Positions 20,360 through 32,977 of a stretch of DNA of 64,000 nucleotides are shown here, piece after piece; the stretch's first letter is position 1, and each line of letters opens with the position of its first letter. A model generated the notes under the pieces. It had not been told where the DNA came from and searched no databases. It saw only the letters and a list, made by a program, of their open reading frames with translations. Where the stretch lies: contig JAQFVV010012546.1 in NCBI GenBank assembly GCA_028023455.1, positions 1,071,501 through 1,135,500 on the forward strand. Direction: 5' to 3'. A program made the position numbers and the translations under genes. This stretch comes from Epiperipatus broadwayi. Taxonomy: Eukaryota; Onychophora; Udeonychophora; Euonychophora; Peripatidae.

Positions 20360-21175
20360 TGAGAATAAAATAGAGGTTTAAACTAATTTTATTCATAAAT
20401 TTTAAATTCATATTTGTGTATTTTTTTTTGTATTAGCATGCTGATATATCTTGTAGACTCATTCAACAAGTAACGTTTGGCTTTAACGCCCACTTTTAGG
20501 TCTAACATGGTGGGAATGAGAAACATTTCCCTGTTCATTTGTGTCCTTTCCATTTAAGTGTAATAATAACTATAAAAAGCCCAAGTTATGTGCACAAATA
20601 AGAATTGCTCATTATTTTGAGTCTTACAGGCTCATGGCAACTTGGTCAAACTTGATCCGTCCTCCCCTTTATTGGGATTCCTGCTAAAAATAGACTGATG
20701 ATTATATAAAGACAGTCTTATGTTATATACTGCGTACACAGACTCAAGGCTATGCTTTTTCCCCTCTTCAGTAACCGCCTACCCGGTCAAATACTTGTGA
20801 CTTACGTCTACATCAGCCACGATCGTGTTTTTTTTTTTAGATATATTAAAAAAATATATATTTTTATTTCTGTAAGTCATATTAAACAAATATTTTTATA
20901 CTTGCATAATCAGGGTTTAATTACTTAGTTAGTTTTTATAATTTTTTTTTTTAAAAAAAATACTATTTATTTTCCGGCCATGAGTTTTTTGGGTCATCAT
21001 TGTAACATTCTTTATCATTACAACTTATCTCAGGTTGTGGTTGTTGTATCGAAGCCTCATGTTGGGAAGCCATTGTAGCATTTTGCCCTTTTTGCTAGAC
21101 CTCTATCACAATAAATTGTGCAAGTTGATCAAGTTATGTCAAAAAGAAGAAAGTTGTATTTCTATTTCTAAAAAC
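20360..21175. other. Unassigned stretch with a G+C-richer part
   Basis: 20,460-20,830 is less A+T-rich than its surroundings, with an ACTATAAAAAGCCC block at about 20,570. It might be a decayed repeat or an untranslated exon. No open frame supports a gene. The 63-codon frame at 21,035-21,226 has no motif. Confidence 0.35.
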
Positions 21176-21179
21176 ATAA

Positions 21180-22455
21180 CTATATTTTATGATCAACTCA
21201 GCCTAGAATTGTTACGATTACAATAGTGAGCTGAATCAGCTTTTAATTTATAAATGAGGGTGCTAGAGTTGATTAGACTCACTGATTCTGTGTCAAACAT
21301 ATTATAACTCATAAATTAAAAAGAAAAATGTTTTTTTTAAATAATCGGTAATTATATTTTACCGTGAATTAGAATTATTTCCTAAGTATCATTATTATTC
21401 CTGGAACTTATTAAATATATTGGCCAAGGTGAATTGCATTTTTAAATCTTACTACACTTATAATAAATTTAATAATAAACACTAATAAATATTATTAATA
21501 GTGTACAAATGAAATTTGATAGAAGTAAAATCTCTTTTATTTTAACAAACAAAAAAAATATTTAACGTTAAATTGTTAATTAAATAAACTGGAGAGAACA
21601 CACCCTAATCCAGACATGAAACATTAATAAAATAAAGCAATTAACACAATTAATGTTCTTGGGTACACAAGAGTCTCTTGAACAATGACATGAAAGTCTA
21701 TATCAGGATCCTATTATAAGTTTATTTTTTAGAAAGATTTGTCGACAATTTAGTCACAATCGGGAATAATAAAGTCCTAGCTTACCTGTAAATTTAGCAA
21801 GAAAGTAGTAGATAACTATGCATAGTTTTTGGGTTAGAATGAGCTTGGCCATTAGTTAAAAGTTGATCTTGTAGTCTATTCCAAAGGCTAGTCGCAGAAG
21901 CTTTTCTAGTGTCCATCTTCTTAACAATGTCAGCTAAAGATCCGGTCTACTCCTGCATGAAGGATTATTTCATCATGAAGTGGTCTTGGATTTAATAATC
22001 CAAAACCAGCCAAAGGAAAAAAACAGACAAACAAGACGTTCATCAAACTGGTCTCTGCCTTTTATACTAGAGGCCCAGTTTTCAGACTTCTGTGCATGTT
22101 ATTATCATGGCGTTTAGGTTTATAATCTTGTACATTCTTTATCATTTTTCAATTACAAAGTCTTTATTTTTGCAGCATAATTCTGCCATCTTTAATTAGC
22201 TAAAATATTTTTCTTTTAGCTTATCTTTTTACTTTTTGAATTCTTTTACTTTATCAGGATTAGTAATCTGGTGTCTTTTGTTCTCTCCAATTTCTACTTT
22301 TATTTTTAATTACATAAAAAAAATATAAAAGACAATTTTAACTTTCACTGTACGTTTTTTTTAAAAAAATAAATTATACTAACAAAAAAAAAATAAGTGT
22401 ACCCTTTTTTAGTTTTTACCAAATGCCAATATATTTGTACCATATATAAATAAAT
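21180..22455 (-). repeat. Repeat family F, copy F2 (inverted relative to F1)
   Basis: Reverse complement aligns in order with 6170-7510: the TACCATATATAAATAAATGG block (22,439), CAGTGAAAGTT counterpart (22,345), GGCAGAAT counterpart (22,185), the G+C-richer block (21,830-22,130), a conserved CAG-GTAAG at 21,781-21,788, and the block with GTGAGCTGAATCAGC (21,226). The minus-strand translation of the block includes KASATSLWNRLQDQLLTNGQ and, in another frame, GLLNPRPLHDEIILHAGVD, with stops between. Type of element unknown. Confidence 0.55.
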
Positions 22456-23349
22456 GGTACAATATATATAACACTTATTTTTGATTATATGATGTGTTTG
22501 TATTTTTTAGATTATTTATTATTAAGAATTTTTTACCATATTGTAACTAATTTGCAGATTTTAAATTGAAAACTGCGATTTGTTTAATTAAGCAAGAATC
22601 AATAACTTTTTTAGAAGCTGTTAAACATTTTCTTTCTTTCTGTTAGGTTAAATAAGTTTAAATTCCAAGCAAATGTGATATTTCTTGTTTTTTGTTTTTT
22701 TTTACACATACGCACAGGAGTGCACACAAAAATAATATTTTTAATTAAATCATTTGGTTCAGGATTATAATTAAAACGTTGGCTATTAAAAACAAGTTTT
22801 TATACACTTAATTAATTATTATTTTAAAAAATGTTTAAATTTTGATGTCATTATCTTAAATTGTTTTATAAATATTATAAGATTAATTGATAAATCTAGC
22901 TTCTAGCAATAATAGTCATTTTTAATTAAAGTAAAATTTATCATTTTTAAAATCAGTATTATTTTCAATCAAGATAACATTTGTTTATTTCAGTCATTGG
23001 AATTTTTGGAATTTTAGGTTAATAACTCAAACATACATACCAACATATATATTATACGTGTACTTTAGCTGCGTTTTAAAAAATGTTTAATATTTAAATC
23101 AAGATCTTTCAAAAATTTTATGTACAATTATGGAAGATCAGTTAGTTTTTATAAATCTAACATCACTTTTATATAACGATTTGATTTTCCAAACCATTCA
23201 CTGTTATTATCAATGTCAAGCTAAAAAACTACGGCTGCTGAGAAAGTCCATAAACGATTAGTAATAAAATCAAAACGATTAGTAATAAAATCATTTTCAA
23301 ATACTGTTGACCAAAAATAATTAGCAATCACTGCCTAAGCAAGAATATC
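22456..23349. other. Unassigned A+T-rich stretch
   Basis: A short direct duplication lies at about 23,254-23,291 (ACGATTAGTAATAAAATCA twice). Otherwise nothing recognised. Confidence 0.5.
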
Positions 23350-23456
23350 TTTTTTTTTTCATATGTCATAGCATCAGCCAAGAGGCGAATCCGCAACAAC
23401 CGGATGCAACCAACTGCTTGCTTGCAAGACGGCTGCGCTGACCTCTCGGCTAACAA
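23350..23456 (-). mobile_element. tRNA-derived SINE, copy S5
   Basis: Longer subfamily in reverse orientation: poly-T, CATATGTCATAGCATCAGCC, CTGACCTCTCGGCTAACAAC. No clear target duplication. Confidence 0.82.
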
Positions 23457-24154
23457 CTTTTGTTTTTTGTAAGAAAAAGATATTGAATCATCAAAATCTA
23501 GTCATTGTATCAAATATAATGTCTTTGCTGCACTGCTTTTTCTGAGATCTTTCTTACACTCTGCCTTCATTTTCTCTATTTTTATGTGAGTCTTTTGTAT
23601 CATCCATTATCAATCTTCATAAATTATGATGATCGAGTTATGTATTTGTAAAACCATGAGAATTTTTATTTGAGATTTTATTTAAAACAGTACAGCCAAC
23701 ATTGAACCATTTTGAAACTGAATGTGGGTTAGAAATTTAATTGGAATTTGAGAATTTCTATTTTGAGAATTTACTGTTTGCTAGGAATTATAAAAATGAT
23801 CCAAAAATTATTTATCTCAAAAAATTTGGCTCTCTTGCTCTATTAAACATCTGTTCATTTTAATAACAAAAATAGATGTAATATTATTAATTATAATTGT
23901 TACATGGCCAAAATTAATGACAATAATAAAAGAAAATATATATTTTTAAAAAGTAATGCTCTACAAAATATGCTGACTTTGTATATTGTGAGCTTTTTAG
24001 AATATAAATTATAGAGTATGAAAATTTAATTGAAGAGGGTATGTGATAGAAATATTTGAGTTGGATAGCTGGATTTGAAGACATGTAGATGTCTGAAATT
24101 TTCAGATTTTCCACTCAATAGATAACTTTTAGATAAGTGCTTGGCTTTGGGTTG

Positions 24155-24395
24155 GTATTTTTAGATCTAATGTCTGAATTTACCCTGGAACTTCTCTGAG
24201 GAGTGCCAAAGCATGAAACCATGGTCAGAGGTTTGGGGGGAGGGGGGTTCCTGACAGAAGTATTTTAAGTGCTGGCTTTGGCTAAGCATTTATAACAAAA
24301 CTTGTTGAGGAATTGGCAATCCTCATTGTTTATAACTTACAAGCTTAAGAGATAGGGTCATGTGATCTATGACTCTTATTTTGACTATTTACAAT
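24155..24395 (+). repeat. HHR family D unit D2
   Basis: Best D copy. Ribozyme, G-run, GCTAAGCATTTATAACAAAA, AATTGGCAATCCTCATTG, then ATGTGATCTATGACTCTTAT. No reading frame. Confidence 0.85.
24183..24236 (+). ncRNA. Hammerhead ribozyme D, best copy
   Basis: Proximal stem I AACUUCU 24,189-24,195 pairs with AGAGGUU 24,227-24,233 (one G-U); CCC 24,183-24,185 can pair with the following G-run. CUGAGGA 24,196-24,202 (N7 is G). Stem II GUGC 24,203-24,206 pairs with GCAU 24,211-24,214 (one G-U), loop CAAA. GAAA 24,215-24,218. Stem III ACC with GGU, loop AU. C17 24,226; cleavage predicted after it. All invariant bases are present. Confidence 0.8.
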
Positions 24396-25190
24396 CTGCA
24401 TTGTGTCGGATTCATTGTGAGCTCAAAGTTAATATTATTTATTCTTTGAATTCATAAGTGTACCAATGAAAAGCTATAATATTAAAATTGACTTGCACAA
24501 TATTACTTATTTCTATTTTATCAATATGAATACCTCAAACAACATACACAAAAAAGTTATATTTTCCTTTAATAACTAAAATTATTGTTCGAATACTAAT
24601 AAAATATGAAAATCCTTTTGGAAATTTTACTAGTATTATGAACCCAAGTATTTACTCAACACATACATTGATTGTTATAATTCTTTGTTTAACCAAAATA
24701 TTGATATAAAACATTTTGGCTCAAAATAATAGCATTTTATTAATTATAATATGATCATGAATTAGAATGTAGAAGACAATATCATATGAGTGTGTATAGA
24801 TACAAATTGTTCAATAGCTCATAAATTAATGTTATCTATTGTTATAATATTAGGGACAATAGATTATGTTCTAAACATATTTATAAAAACTGTAATATTT
24901 ACTCATTAGAAAAAATGTCATATCTATTAAAATTTCAATGGTTGCTGATTACAGAATTTTCAATTTAGATTTTTACGCTTGTCCTAAAAAAGTGTAATTA
25001 TAATTAAGATATTTTTACTGAAAAAAGGTGAAACCTTTTTTTAGAGGAAAGAAATAATAGAGTATATTAATTTTATTCAGTCTTATTAAAATAGAGATAA
25101 TTTTGGTCAAACAGACTTTTATAATTCTACAGCAAAACAAAAGCTTCTCCAATAATTTTAGAAATGAAATGTCATATATAAAAAATGTGC
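24396..25190. other. Unassigned A+T-rich stretch
   Basis: No gene or named repeat recognised. Confidence 0.5.
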
Positions 25191-25194
25191 ATGA

Positions 25195-25530
25195 CTTTAT
25201 TGTTCAGGAGTTCATAAGAAGTTGAGCACGACAACTACCAGTGCCAGAAGCAATCCTGGGACCTCCTGATTCCAAGTCAAATGTTCTGCCAATCATACCA
25301 AACAGTGCAGAAAAAAATACACACATGTCAAGCATTGGTGGTCAAGAGGTCAGCAATAGCTGCTTTACAAGCAGTTGTCCCGGGTTAGTGGGGTCACTTC
25401 CTGGCTGATACCATGACACATGAGAAAAAATACACACATGGCTTTTTTGCTTAGGAGTTCCATAAAAATTTAAGCCCCAGAATCAATCCTGAGATCACTT
25501 GATCCCAAGCCAAGGTTCAGCAGGAATGAT
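25195..25530 (-). mobile_element. Second tRNA-like repeat, two copies split by SINE S6
   Basis: Two related blocks, 25,205-25,305 and 25,450-25,530, begin AGGAGTTC and contain CAATCCTGGGACCTCCTGAT (first) or a close match (second). In reverse complement they resemble a tRNA with a B box and a 3' acceptor part, and hence an old tRNA-derived SINE different from S1-S12. The S6 SINE sits between them. I cannot say if they were one tandem element or two insertions. Confidence 0.5.
25327..25416 (+). mobile_element. tRNA-derived SINE, copy S6
   Basis: Shorter subfamily. Head GTCAAGCATTGGTGGTCAAG, CCCGGGTTAGTGGGGTCACT (B-box region), tail GACACATG. Target duplication AAAAAATACACACATG on both sides (ending 25,327 and 25,430). 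Confidence 0.9.
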
Positions 25531-26689
25531 ATAAGAAATAGCTTTATTAATGTGGCTTGCTAACTAGTGAATGGTAATAGATTTTTTTCTTTAGAACCAG
25601 ATTAGCCAATATTTGGATTTCTAGCTGGATTAGTCATAGGCTTTTTGCAATGATAAAATATGATCAAAGTTTAATGATTCAGATTTGAATCACAGCCTAT
25701 GAACACATCGATATAATATAAATTGGAATAAACTTCATTTGTTTAAAATAGTTTTTTTTTTGTAAGATTGTTGAAAGTTTTTAAGTATTTAATTACAGAA
25801 CCATGACTTTCAAAAATATCAATAAAGATCAGTATCCCTTTCCCCTTTTCAATTAGAAACAAACATAGAAAAACAGCCTTTTAATTATATTTGAAAAAAG
25901 TAATTCAATATAACGTTTTCTTCTTTCTATCATGATATATTATATTGCTTCAAAAATTCATCTTCCACTATATTATTGTATTACTTTATTGGTCTGTTTT
26001 ATTTTTTTTAAGCTTTGACCAAGTAGCAGTATTCGTAAGATTTACAATTATAGCTTATATTATTTTAAGATTTTGTAATATCGATTCATAGAATATATTA
26101 AATACAATTTTTTTTATATATTTACTGATTCTTTTATATAAAATTTATATTAATTGATCTAATAATTTTTAAAAAAAATCTAAATTCATATATGTGTGCG
26201 TGTGAAATCTTAACAGTTTTATTTTGATTATGCTCTCTATTTCTTTCTACGCTTATGTTTTAGATAATTAAATTCAAATTTGTAATAAAAATTTTGCTCA
26301 TTTACGCTACTTACTTTTTAGAAATTATTTTGAGACACAAAAATTTATATCAGAATAATATAAACGAATATGAGTATGGTTTTAAAAAACAAATTCTTAT
26401 TCATATTTCTTTTTAAAATTACACAATTATTCTTCTATAAAAATGCATTAAATTTTTAGATGATTTATTTATAAGACTGATAAAACAAAAGAAAATGTTG
26501 ACAAAATAAATTTTAATAAATATTGACTTATAGACTAATCTTTTTTGTTTGTTTGTTTAAAATTTATAATCTTAGTTTTTCAAAAACCAAACTAGAGAAT
26601 TTTGGGTTTAATAATAAAGATAATAAACAACTTTTCTGATAAATATTATCAAGTGAAACAGTACAATAGATTGAGTTTAAAAATGAACA
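25531..26689. other. Unassigned A+T-rich stretch
   Basis: No gene or named repeat recognised. Confidence 0.5.
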
Positions 26690-27725
26690 TCACAAACTAT
26701 ATTCTACATTTATACCATTTTAAATATTTTAATTTGCAAAACACAGAAAGTTGAAAACTGAAATAAATTGAGATATTGCAAAATCTCTAGCGTTCATTAT
26801 AATACATCTGACAGCCAATCAGATGTCATGGATAGCTGTCCAAATGACATCCAAACCTAAATACACAACAAAGATTTTATTAGGAAAGGGCAGCTCGAAG
26901 CTTTAAATATCTTTGCAATTAACTCACTGAATCTAAATCATAAACGTACAACACAAAATCCTATAATTTACTACATAGTAGTTTTTTAGAATACATAACT
27001 AGCAGTAAAATATGTAAATAATATTTTAATTTGTGAAGTGCAGATAGTTGAAAACTGAAATAAATTGAGATACTGCAAAATATCTAGCATTCATTATAAT
27101 ACTTATTTGATAGCCAATCAGATGTCATGGATAGCAGCTGTTCAAATGCCATCCAAACCCAAACACACAACAAAGATACTTCTGACTGGCTTAGATATAT
27201 AGAAAGAAAAGAGAAATGGGTGGCCACCCTTTACTTGTAAAATCTTTGTTGTGTGTTTAGGCTTTGATGTCATTTGGACAGCTATCCATAACATCTGATT
27301 GGCTGTTAGATGGATTACAATGAGCGATAGAGATTTTGCAGTATCTCAATTTATTTCCGTTTTCAACTATCTGCGCTTCACAAATTATAATATTATTTAC
27401 ATACTTTACTGCTTGTTATATGTTCTAAAAAAAAACTACTACATAGTAAATCATAGGATTTTGCATTGTATGTTTATGATTTAGATTCAGTGAGTTAATT
27501 GTGAAGATATTTAAAGCTTCGAGCTTTCAAACCTAAAGACTTATGACTGACTTAGATATATAGAAAGAAAAGTAGAGAAAAGGGTGGCTGACCTTTTCTC
27601 GTAAAATCTTTGTTGTGTGTTTACATTTGGATGTCATTTGGACAGCTATCCATGACATCTGATTGGCTGTCAGATAGGTGTTATAACAAGCACTAGAGAT
27701 TTTGCAGTATCTCTATTTCATTTTA
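26690..27725. repeat. Large palindromic (foldback) repeat, about 350-bp sub-unit
   Basis: Left-arm blocks with AGCCAATCAGATGTCATGGA occur at 26,813 and 27,113; right-arm reverse complements occur at about 27,268-27,302 and 27,637-27,672. A larger match runs from the GAAAACTGAAATAAATTGAG block (27,051) leftward to the GAAGCTTTAAATATCTTTGC block (26,897), mirrored at 27,335-27,522. TTAGATATATAGAAAGAAAA recurs directly at 27,190 and 27,551. The centre lies near 27,210. Arms of several hundred bases could form a cruciform or hairpin RNA. I found no hammerhead core and no transposase. A foldback or MITE-like DNA transposon, or an inverted satellite, are both possible. Confidence 0.8.
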
Positions 27726-28785
27726 AATATTGAATATTTTTGTTGTTGCTGCTGTTTGGATATTCATATTAAATTCAAGCATCAGAAATCAGAGTGTTGA
27801 GCCATGATACATAATCTTGAGCTTTAGAATCACTTGCTCTTCTATTTCATTAAACCAGTCTGGCCAAAATCAAATAATTTATTACTCAAAAGTTCATATG
27901 ACATTTGATAATCAAAAGTGACAGAATTAACTTGAAACTCATAAACCTATCATTGATTTCATTGCAATAAATTATGCAGAACAAATTATATAATCAAATA
28001 GAAAGTAATTTGTAAGTTTATATAAAGTTTAAGAGCTGAAAGTCACAGACTTGAATTGTAATTCATGGACCTTAAGTTCTAGAGTATACCACTTTGCCAT
28101 ATTTTTAAACCATGCAGGATTTAAATCCTAAGGTTTATAGCATTAGAGTTTATATTAGAAGTCAAACAATTTTTTTGAGATCTAAACATAAACATGAAGG
28201 ATTTGATCCCATAGTCTCTATTTGAATATCACCAAAAACTTTAATATATGCTATCGTTACTGCTATGTAAATGTTATTTAATAACTACTAAACTTTGTAG
28301 TTATGGATACATACAAAACATAAATCACCTAGATAATGACTATCAAATCAAAGAATATAGTGAAAAGAATTGTAGGGTATACTAAAAATATTGGAAAATA
28401 TATCTACTGGTTAAAGCTACAGAATTTTTTTAATAATATTTTTTAATAATGAAAAGATAATTGAAATAATTATTATTCAGGAGAATATAAGAAGTGCACG
28501 CAACAGAAAAGAAATAACTGAACAATGAATATTGTTTTGGGGGATTCAAACCTTGCTATTGTTTCCTTTCCCTAACTTATGTAGGGTTTTGTTAAAAGTT
28601 ATATTCCCTAAAATAAATCTATAAGCTAGATAAAAGAAATGATGTTTAATTTTTGTTGTTTTAAAATATGCTCCTTTATATTTCCTAAATGAAAATTTAA
28701 ACCTAAAATAATTATCTTTTTATACAGAATAGAAAATATTAATATTTCAGTTCTGATAAATTATTTACACAACTATTCTTTAGGA
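27726..28785. other. Unassigned A+T-rich stretch
   Basis: No gene recognised. A few tRNA-like or SINE-like fragments may be present near 28.0-28.2 kb but cannot be supported. Confidence 0.4.
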
Positions 28786-28891
28786 GTCAAGCATTGTTAG
28801 CTGAGAGGCCAGCACAGCCACCTTGCAAGCAAGCAGTTGGTTGCAGACGGTTGTTGCAGGTTCACCTCCCAGCAGATGCTATGACATATGG
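28786..28891 (+). mobile_element. tRNA-derived SINE, copy S7
   Basis: Longer subfamily: GTCAAGCATTGTTAGCTGAG, duplicated AAGCAAGC, GTTGGTTGCAGACGGTTG, tail ATGACATATGG and A's. Imperfect target duplication ATTCTTTAGGAG and ATTCTTTAAGAAG. A 67-codon frame here is the SINE read through and not a gene. Confidence 0.9.
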
Positions 28892-29181
28892 AAAAAAAAA
28901 TTCTTTAAGAAGCAGAAAAAATCATCCAACAGTAAAGAAAGATTACATTTTTGGATTTTATGTTTTTGTCTGTGAATTGACATCTAATAAATCCTAAGTT
29001 AATTTAGAACCATTACGTTCCAATTAATAATAAAAGCTTAATACCCATTTTACAACAAATATATGTTCATCATCTAAATAAATATTAAGCCTCTTGTCAT
29101 GACAAGTTTTTTTAAAGTTTTACACAATCAGACCCAAATAGCCAAGCCATTAAGAGCATGGAGTAAATTTCTTTTCAGATG

Positions 29182-29274
29182 TCAAATGTTGTTGGTCAAG
29201 AGGTCAGCACAACCATCTTGCAAGCAAGCAGTTGGTTGCAGACAGTTGTTGTGGTTCGATGCTATGACATGGAA
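29182..29274 (+). mobile_element. tRNA-derived SINE, copy S8
   Basis: Perfect 16-bp target duplication AATTTCTTTTCAGATG at 29,166-29,181 and 29,275-29,290. It is shortened in the B-box region (TTGTGGTTCGATGC), having lost about ten bases compared with S7 and S10. Confidence 0.93.
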
Positions 29275-29699
29275 AATTTCTTTTCAGATGCATTGGAATT
29301 TGTTTTATAAATGCAGCAGAATAAAAATGTTTGTTCTCTTAATTTAATTAACAATAATGTTTTAAGAGAGAGAAAGAAATATATTACTGATAAAGTCAAA
29401 TTTTACATTAAAATCAGTAAATAATAACTGCTATGTTTAATTCAGTAATATAAATCATAAAAATATTAGAAAACCTAAGGCAGTATATGTTATAATTTCC
29501 AAATTATTTGAGATAGTTTAGCTTTTCAACTTTAGATGTGTTGTGGAGATTCTAATCTGTACTATTTAAATCTTATATTTAAAAAAAAATATTTTATTTT
29601 AAGGAGTCAAATGAGATAAAAACTAAAACAGCATACTTTATAGATATAAATGAATTTATTAAGACATTAGTAGTCTTTGTGTAAAAAATAAGTTTACTC

Positions 29700-30135
29700 A
29701 TTTCATAATTGATATTTTAAAATATAGTATTTTTTTTCTAATTGATTTATAATACTCTATGACATCTTCCTATTTTCATATATCTCTTTCACCCTTTAAA
29801 CCTCTACCCAAATTTTTCTCTTTAATTTCTGAATTAATTTCTTCTTTCTAATTTTATGTTGAACACACCATTTTTTTTGTGCAATCCAATTTAATATTTG
29901 TTTTATCAATCTTTATTGATATATCTTTCATATCCAATTGATTTGTTTTGGTTTTGTTTACAAAGTTTATTTACTTTCAGTTATTTAATTAAATACTTTT
30001 ATTAACTTATACACATGTCAGTAACTATCTTTTTTTATCCTTTCTTTCAAATGCCAAACCTCACTTCCATATGTATTAATACTTTTCATTATTTTGTCAT
30101 ATGATAACCAATTATCTCAGTAATACTTAGATTTT
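29700..30135 (-). pseudogene. LINE reverse transcriptase fragment
   Basis: Minus-strand translation gives IMKSINTYGSEVWHLKERIK (about 30,040-30,100), then stops, then lysine-rich pieces such as KKLIQKLKRKIWVEV. The I/L-L-K-S-x-x-x-Y-G-S-E-V-W motif is the usual end of the reverse transcriptase thumb in RTE/CR1-like LINEs. It is heavily decayed; clade not assignable. Confidence 0.6.
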
Positions 30136-31880
30136 TTGCTAATAAATAATGTTATTTTGTTAAAAACAGCATTGCGAGTTACTATAATATTTACAAATAA
30201 AAACAAATTTATTATAAGTAATATCTACATTAGAATATATATATATATATATGACTGTGAATCATAGATGAAGTAAAAACAAATAATTGAAATTGCTAAG
30301 ACATCAAATAGTTTTCTGTATATAAATGGATAATTTTCTTTGTTAATCAATATCATTCAAAAAATCTCTCTTGGATTCTTAAATACTTTGAACAAATCTA
30401 TTTTTTTAATAAAATAAATTTTATTAATAACAAATTATATATATATATATATACAGGAGAAAAAAAGAATTTGCATGATATATGAGACATTCCTTATAAA
30501 ATATAAACATTATGATCAATGCTTGAGAGCAGATGAAAATAATTATGTTTTACATATCTGAATTTGTATGCTTAATATCATTCCAAGATAATGTACAACT
30601 AATAAAAAACTTTGTACTACCAAACTTTGCTTACTTCTAGGTAAGTATTTTAGAGTTATAAATATGTATTTTACCACTCTTTATTATTTTTAAGAACATT
30701 GTATTTTTTGTTCTCAAAAATTAAAAAAACAGTGGGTTCTGTTATAAGGATAAAAAAAAACATAATGTGTTTTTTCAATCAGTTATTTAAAATTATTTAT
30801 TTGCTTGTGAAGGAAAAATTACTGTAAAGATTAGAAGTATGGACAACTTTGAAAAATCTCTATCATATCTTCTTAATAACACAAGAGAGATGTGGGATCC
30901 TGATTTAATTTAAAATAATTAATGAGGAAGATTTTGGAAGGAATTGTGTCATGTAATAAAGTAAACAAAAATGTCAACCATGATTGAGTACCACACATAT
31001 TTTGAAATATGGTTAAATCTATATTTGTACTTTGGTTTTAAACAATAAATATAGCCAACAATATTAATGTTAGACATATTGATTTGCAATACTAATTTTT
31101 CAAAAATGATAAAAAAAAAAGCTCCTGTAAATTCCAGAACCTGTTATTGCAGACAAAATTTAATTTACACTTTTCATAATTTCTCAAGTAAATTCTGAAA
31201 TATCAATTTATTTCATAAATATTTTACTTTCCCATATCTCAAAACAATGGAGCCCCCCCCCCCAAAAAAAAAAAATTGCATACCTGAACTAAATTCTACA
31301 CAAATATAACAAAAACATTATTTTATATTCTTCAATGTAAATATTGTTCCATCATGGATCTATGAAGTATATTAAGTAATCATAGAGACAATTATTTCTG
31401 CTAATCTTTATACATCCATTGTCCAAATTTGAAGACAACTGATTATTACTAGTTATTATATTAACAGTACAATGTGATAAGAATTCTGATTTATTTAAAA
31501 TGTATAAATTTGATAAATTAATCGCAATTGTGATAAATGTTTAAAAGCTATGCATAATGCAAATTCTAATCCTGAATCTTAAAGTTATCAATTATGTAAG
31601 TTAACCAAATTTAACTTTGATGATATTAAAAATGTTGAATTGAGAGTGGTGAATGTAATTTTGAATTTTTGTTATTTTAATGATTGCACATTAATCTTGT
31701 AATTACTTCTTTCCTCCTCTTTTATTATTATTTAATCATCATCATCATTGTCATTTTTTTAATACCATAAAATTTTCCTTGTTAATACTTGTTTAGCTAA
31801 AAGCTTTCAGTTATAATAAACTGACTATAACAAATAATAAAAAAGAATTGAATTGGACATGATTTTAAAGTAGGGTATTA
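30136..31880. other. Unassigned A+T-rich stretch
   Basis: Contains (AT)n runs at about 30,237-30,252 and 30,437-30,453 and a C-run/A-run junction at 31,252-31,274. No gene recognised. Confidence 0.5.
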
Positions 31881-31889
31881 TTAAATATG

Positions 31890-32274
31890 AAAGATAAACA
31901 AGACAAAACTCTCTCCATACAGTAGTGCCACTCTGTGCCAACCAGAGTAATCAATGGATGCCAGAAGGCTTCGTCAGTGAGGAGCCTTGGATCTGAGAGC
32001 ACTGCACCCAGATCTTAGGATCTAATGCAACCCTCCAGCAGCCACCTTTTAACTCTACTTAACTACAAAACTATGAGAATGCCACAAGCCAGAAACTAGT
32101 CTGGGGATATTGGATGAGTAGGCACTAGATAGGGATTTCATGCACAAGCCGTCTGGCATCCATTGATTACTCTGGTTGGCACAGAATGGCACTACTGTAC
32201 GGGGAGCATTTTGCCTTGTTTAATAACAATTATGTGCTAGTATAAGAGATAGTGATCATGTGATGTTTAGTGGT
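31890..32274. repeat. HHR family B element B4 (inverted, internally deleted)
   Basis: An inverted partial unit (about 31,905-32,080) is joined to a sense partial unit (32,081-32,274). Neither arm keeps a whole ribozyme: the sense arm has only the stem II to cleavage-site half (AAGCCAGAAACTAGTCTGG at 32,085). Target duplication TTAAATATG at 31,881-31,889 and 32,275-32,283. Confidence 0.84.
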
Positions 32275-32283
32275 TTAAATATG

Positions 32284-32940
32284 TAAGGTCTTATTAAAAT
32301 ATATAATGTACCCCTAAAATTTTGATACTAAAATAAATTATATTGAGAGAATGAAAATATAGCAAAATGTAAACTTTTAGTGATAAGAGTTCTGGATTCT
32401 TTTCTTATTCATCTTTGTCTTTTTACAAATATCTTAACTAGTGTCTATATTTAAAAACATGCCGTGTATTATTTATTGCAGTAGGAGAATAATAGAATTT
32501 AGTGCTCAAGATCCATGACATGACTCCAGTCCTATTCCTTTTGGAGCTCAAATTGTCTTAAGATTTATTTAACAATAGACCATTTGATTACTTTATCTTA
32601 CCAAAGAAAATTATTAAAGGTGTATGTGTGTGTGTGTATACATACACATACATTGAATGATTTCTTAAAATAAATATTCGAAAAGTACTAAAGAATGCAA
32701 AAGAAAATTAGGTGTTGTGGTATTAGAGCTGCGACATGAAGAATTATAATCGTTTAATCATTAAATTAATTAGGTTATTAAATCAAAAACATATTTTAAA
32801 ATCTAATTTAAAAAAAAAACCAATTTAACAAAAAAAATACGAAAAGCATTAATATGAAAAATAGTTAAAATGCATGTTTAAATCAAATTGGGTGCGTGTT
32901 TACACGTGCATATTCTGCATAATCTATTTTAATACATTGT
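32284..32940. other. Unassigned A+T-rich stretch
   Basis: A short TG/CA run at about 32,622-32,650. No gene recognised. Confidence 0.5.
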
Positions 32941-32977
32941 ACAGGCTTACATCTGCATTTATATATGAAATATATGC

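Noticed and set aside
26690-27725. Hammerhead in the large palindrome
   Set aside because: Several CUGA starts exist on both strands (CUGACUG, CUGAUUG) but none continues as CUGANGA with a stem II and GAAA.
28794-28997. 67-codon frame, and a similar one at 29,099-29,347
   Set aside because: Both are read-through of SINE copies S7 and S8 into flanking DNA.
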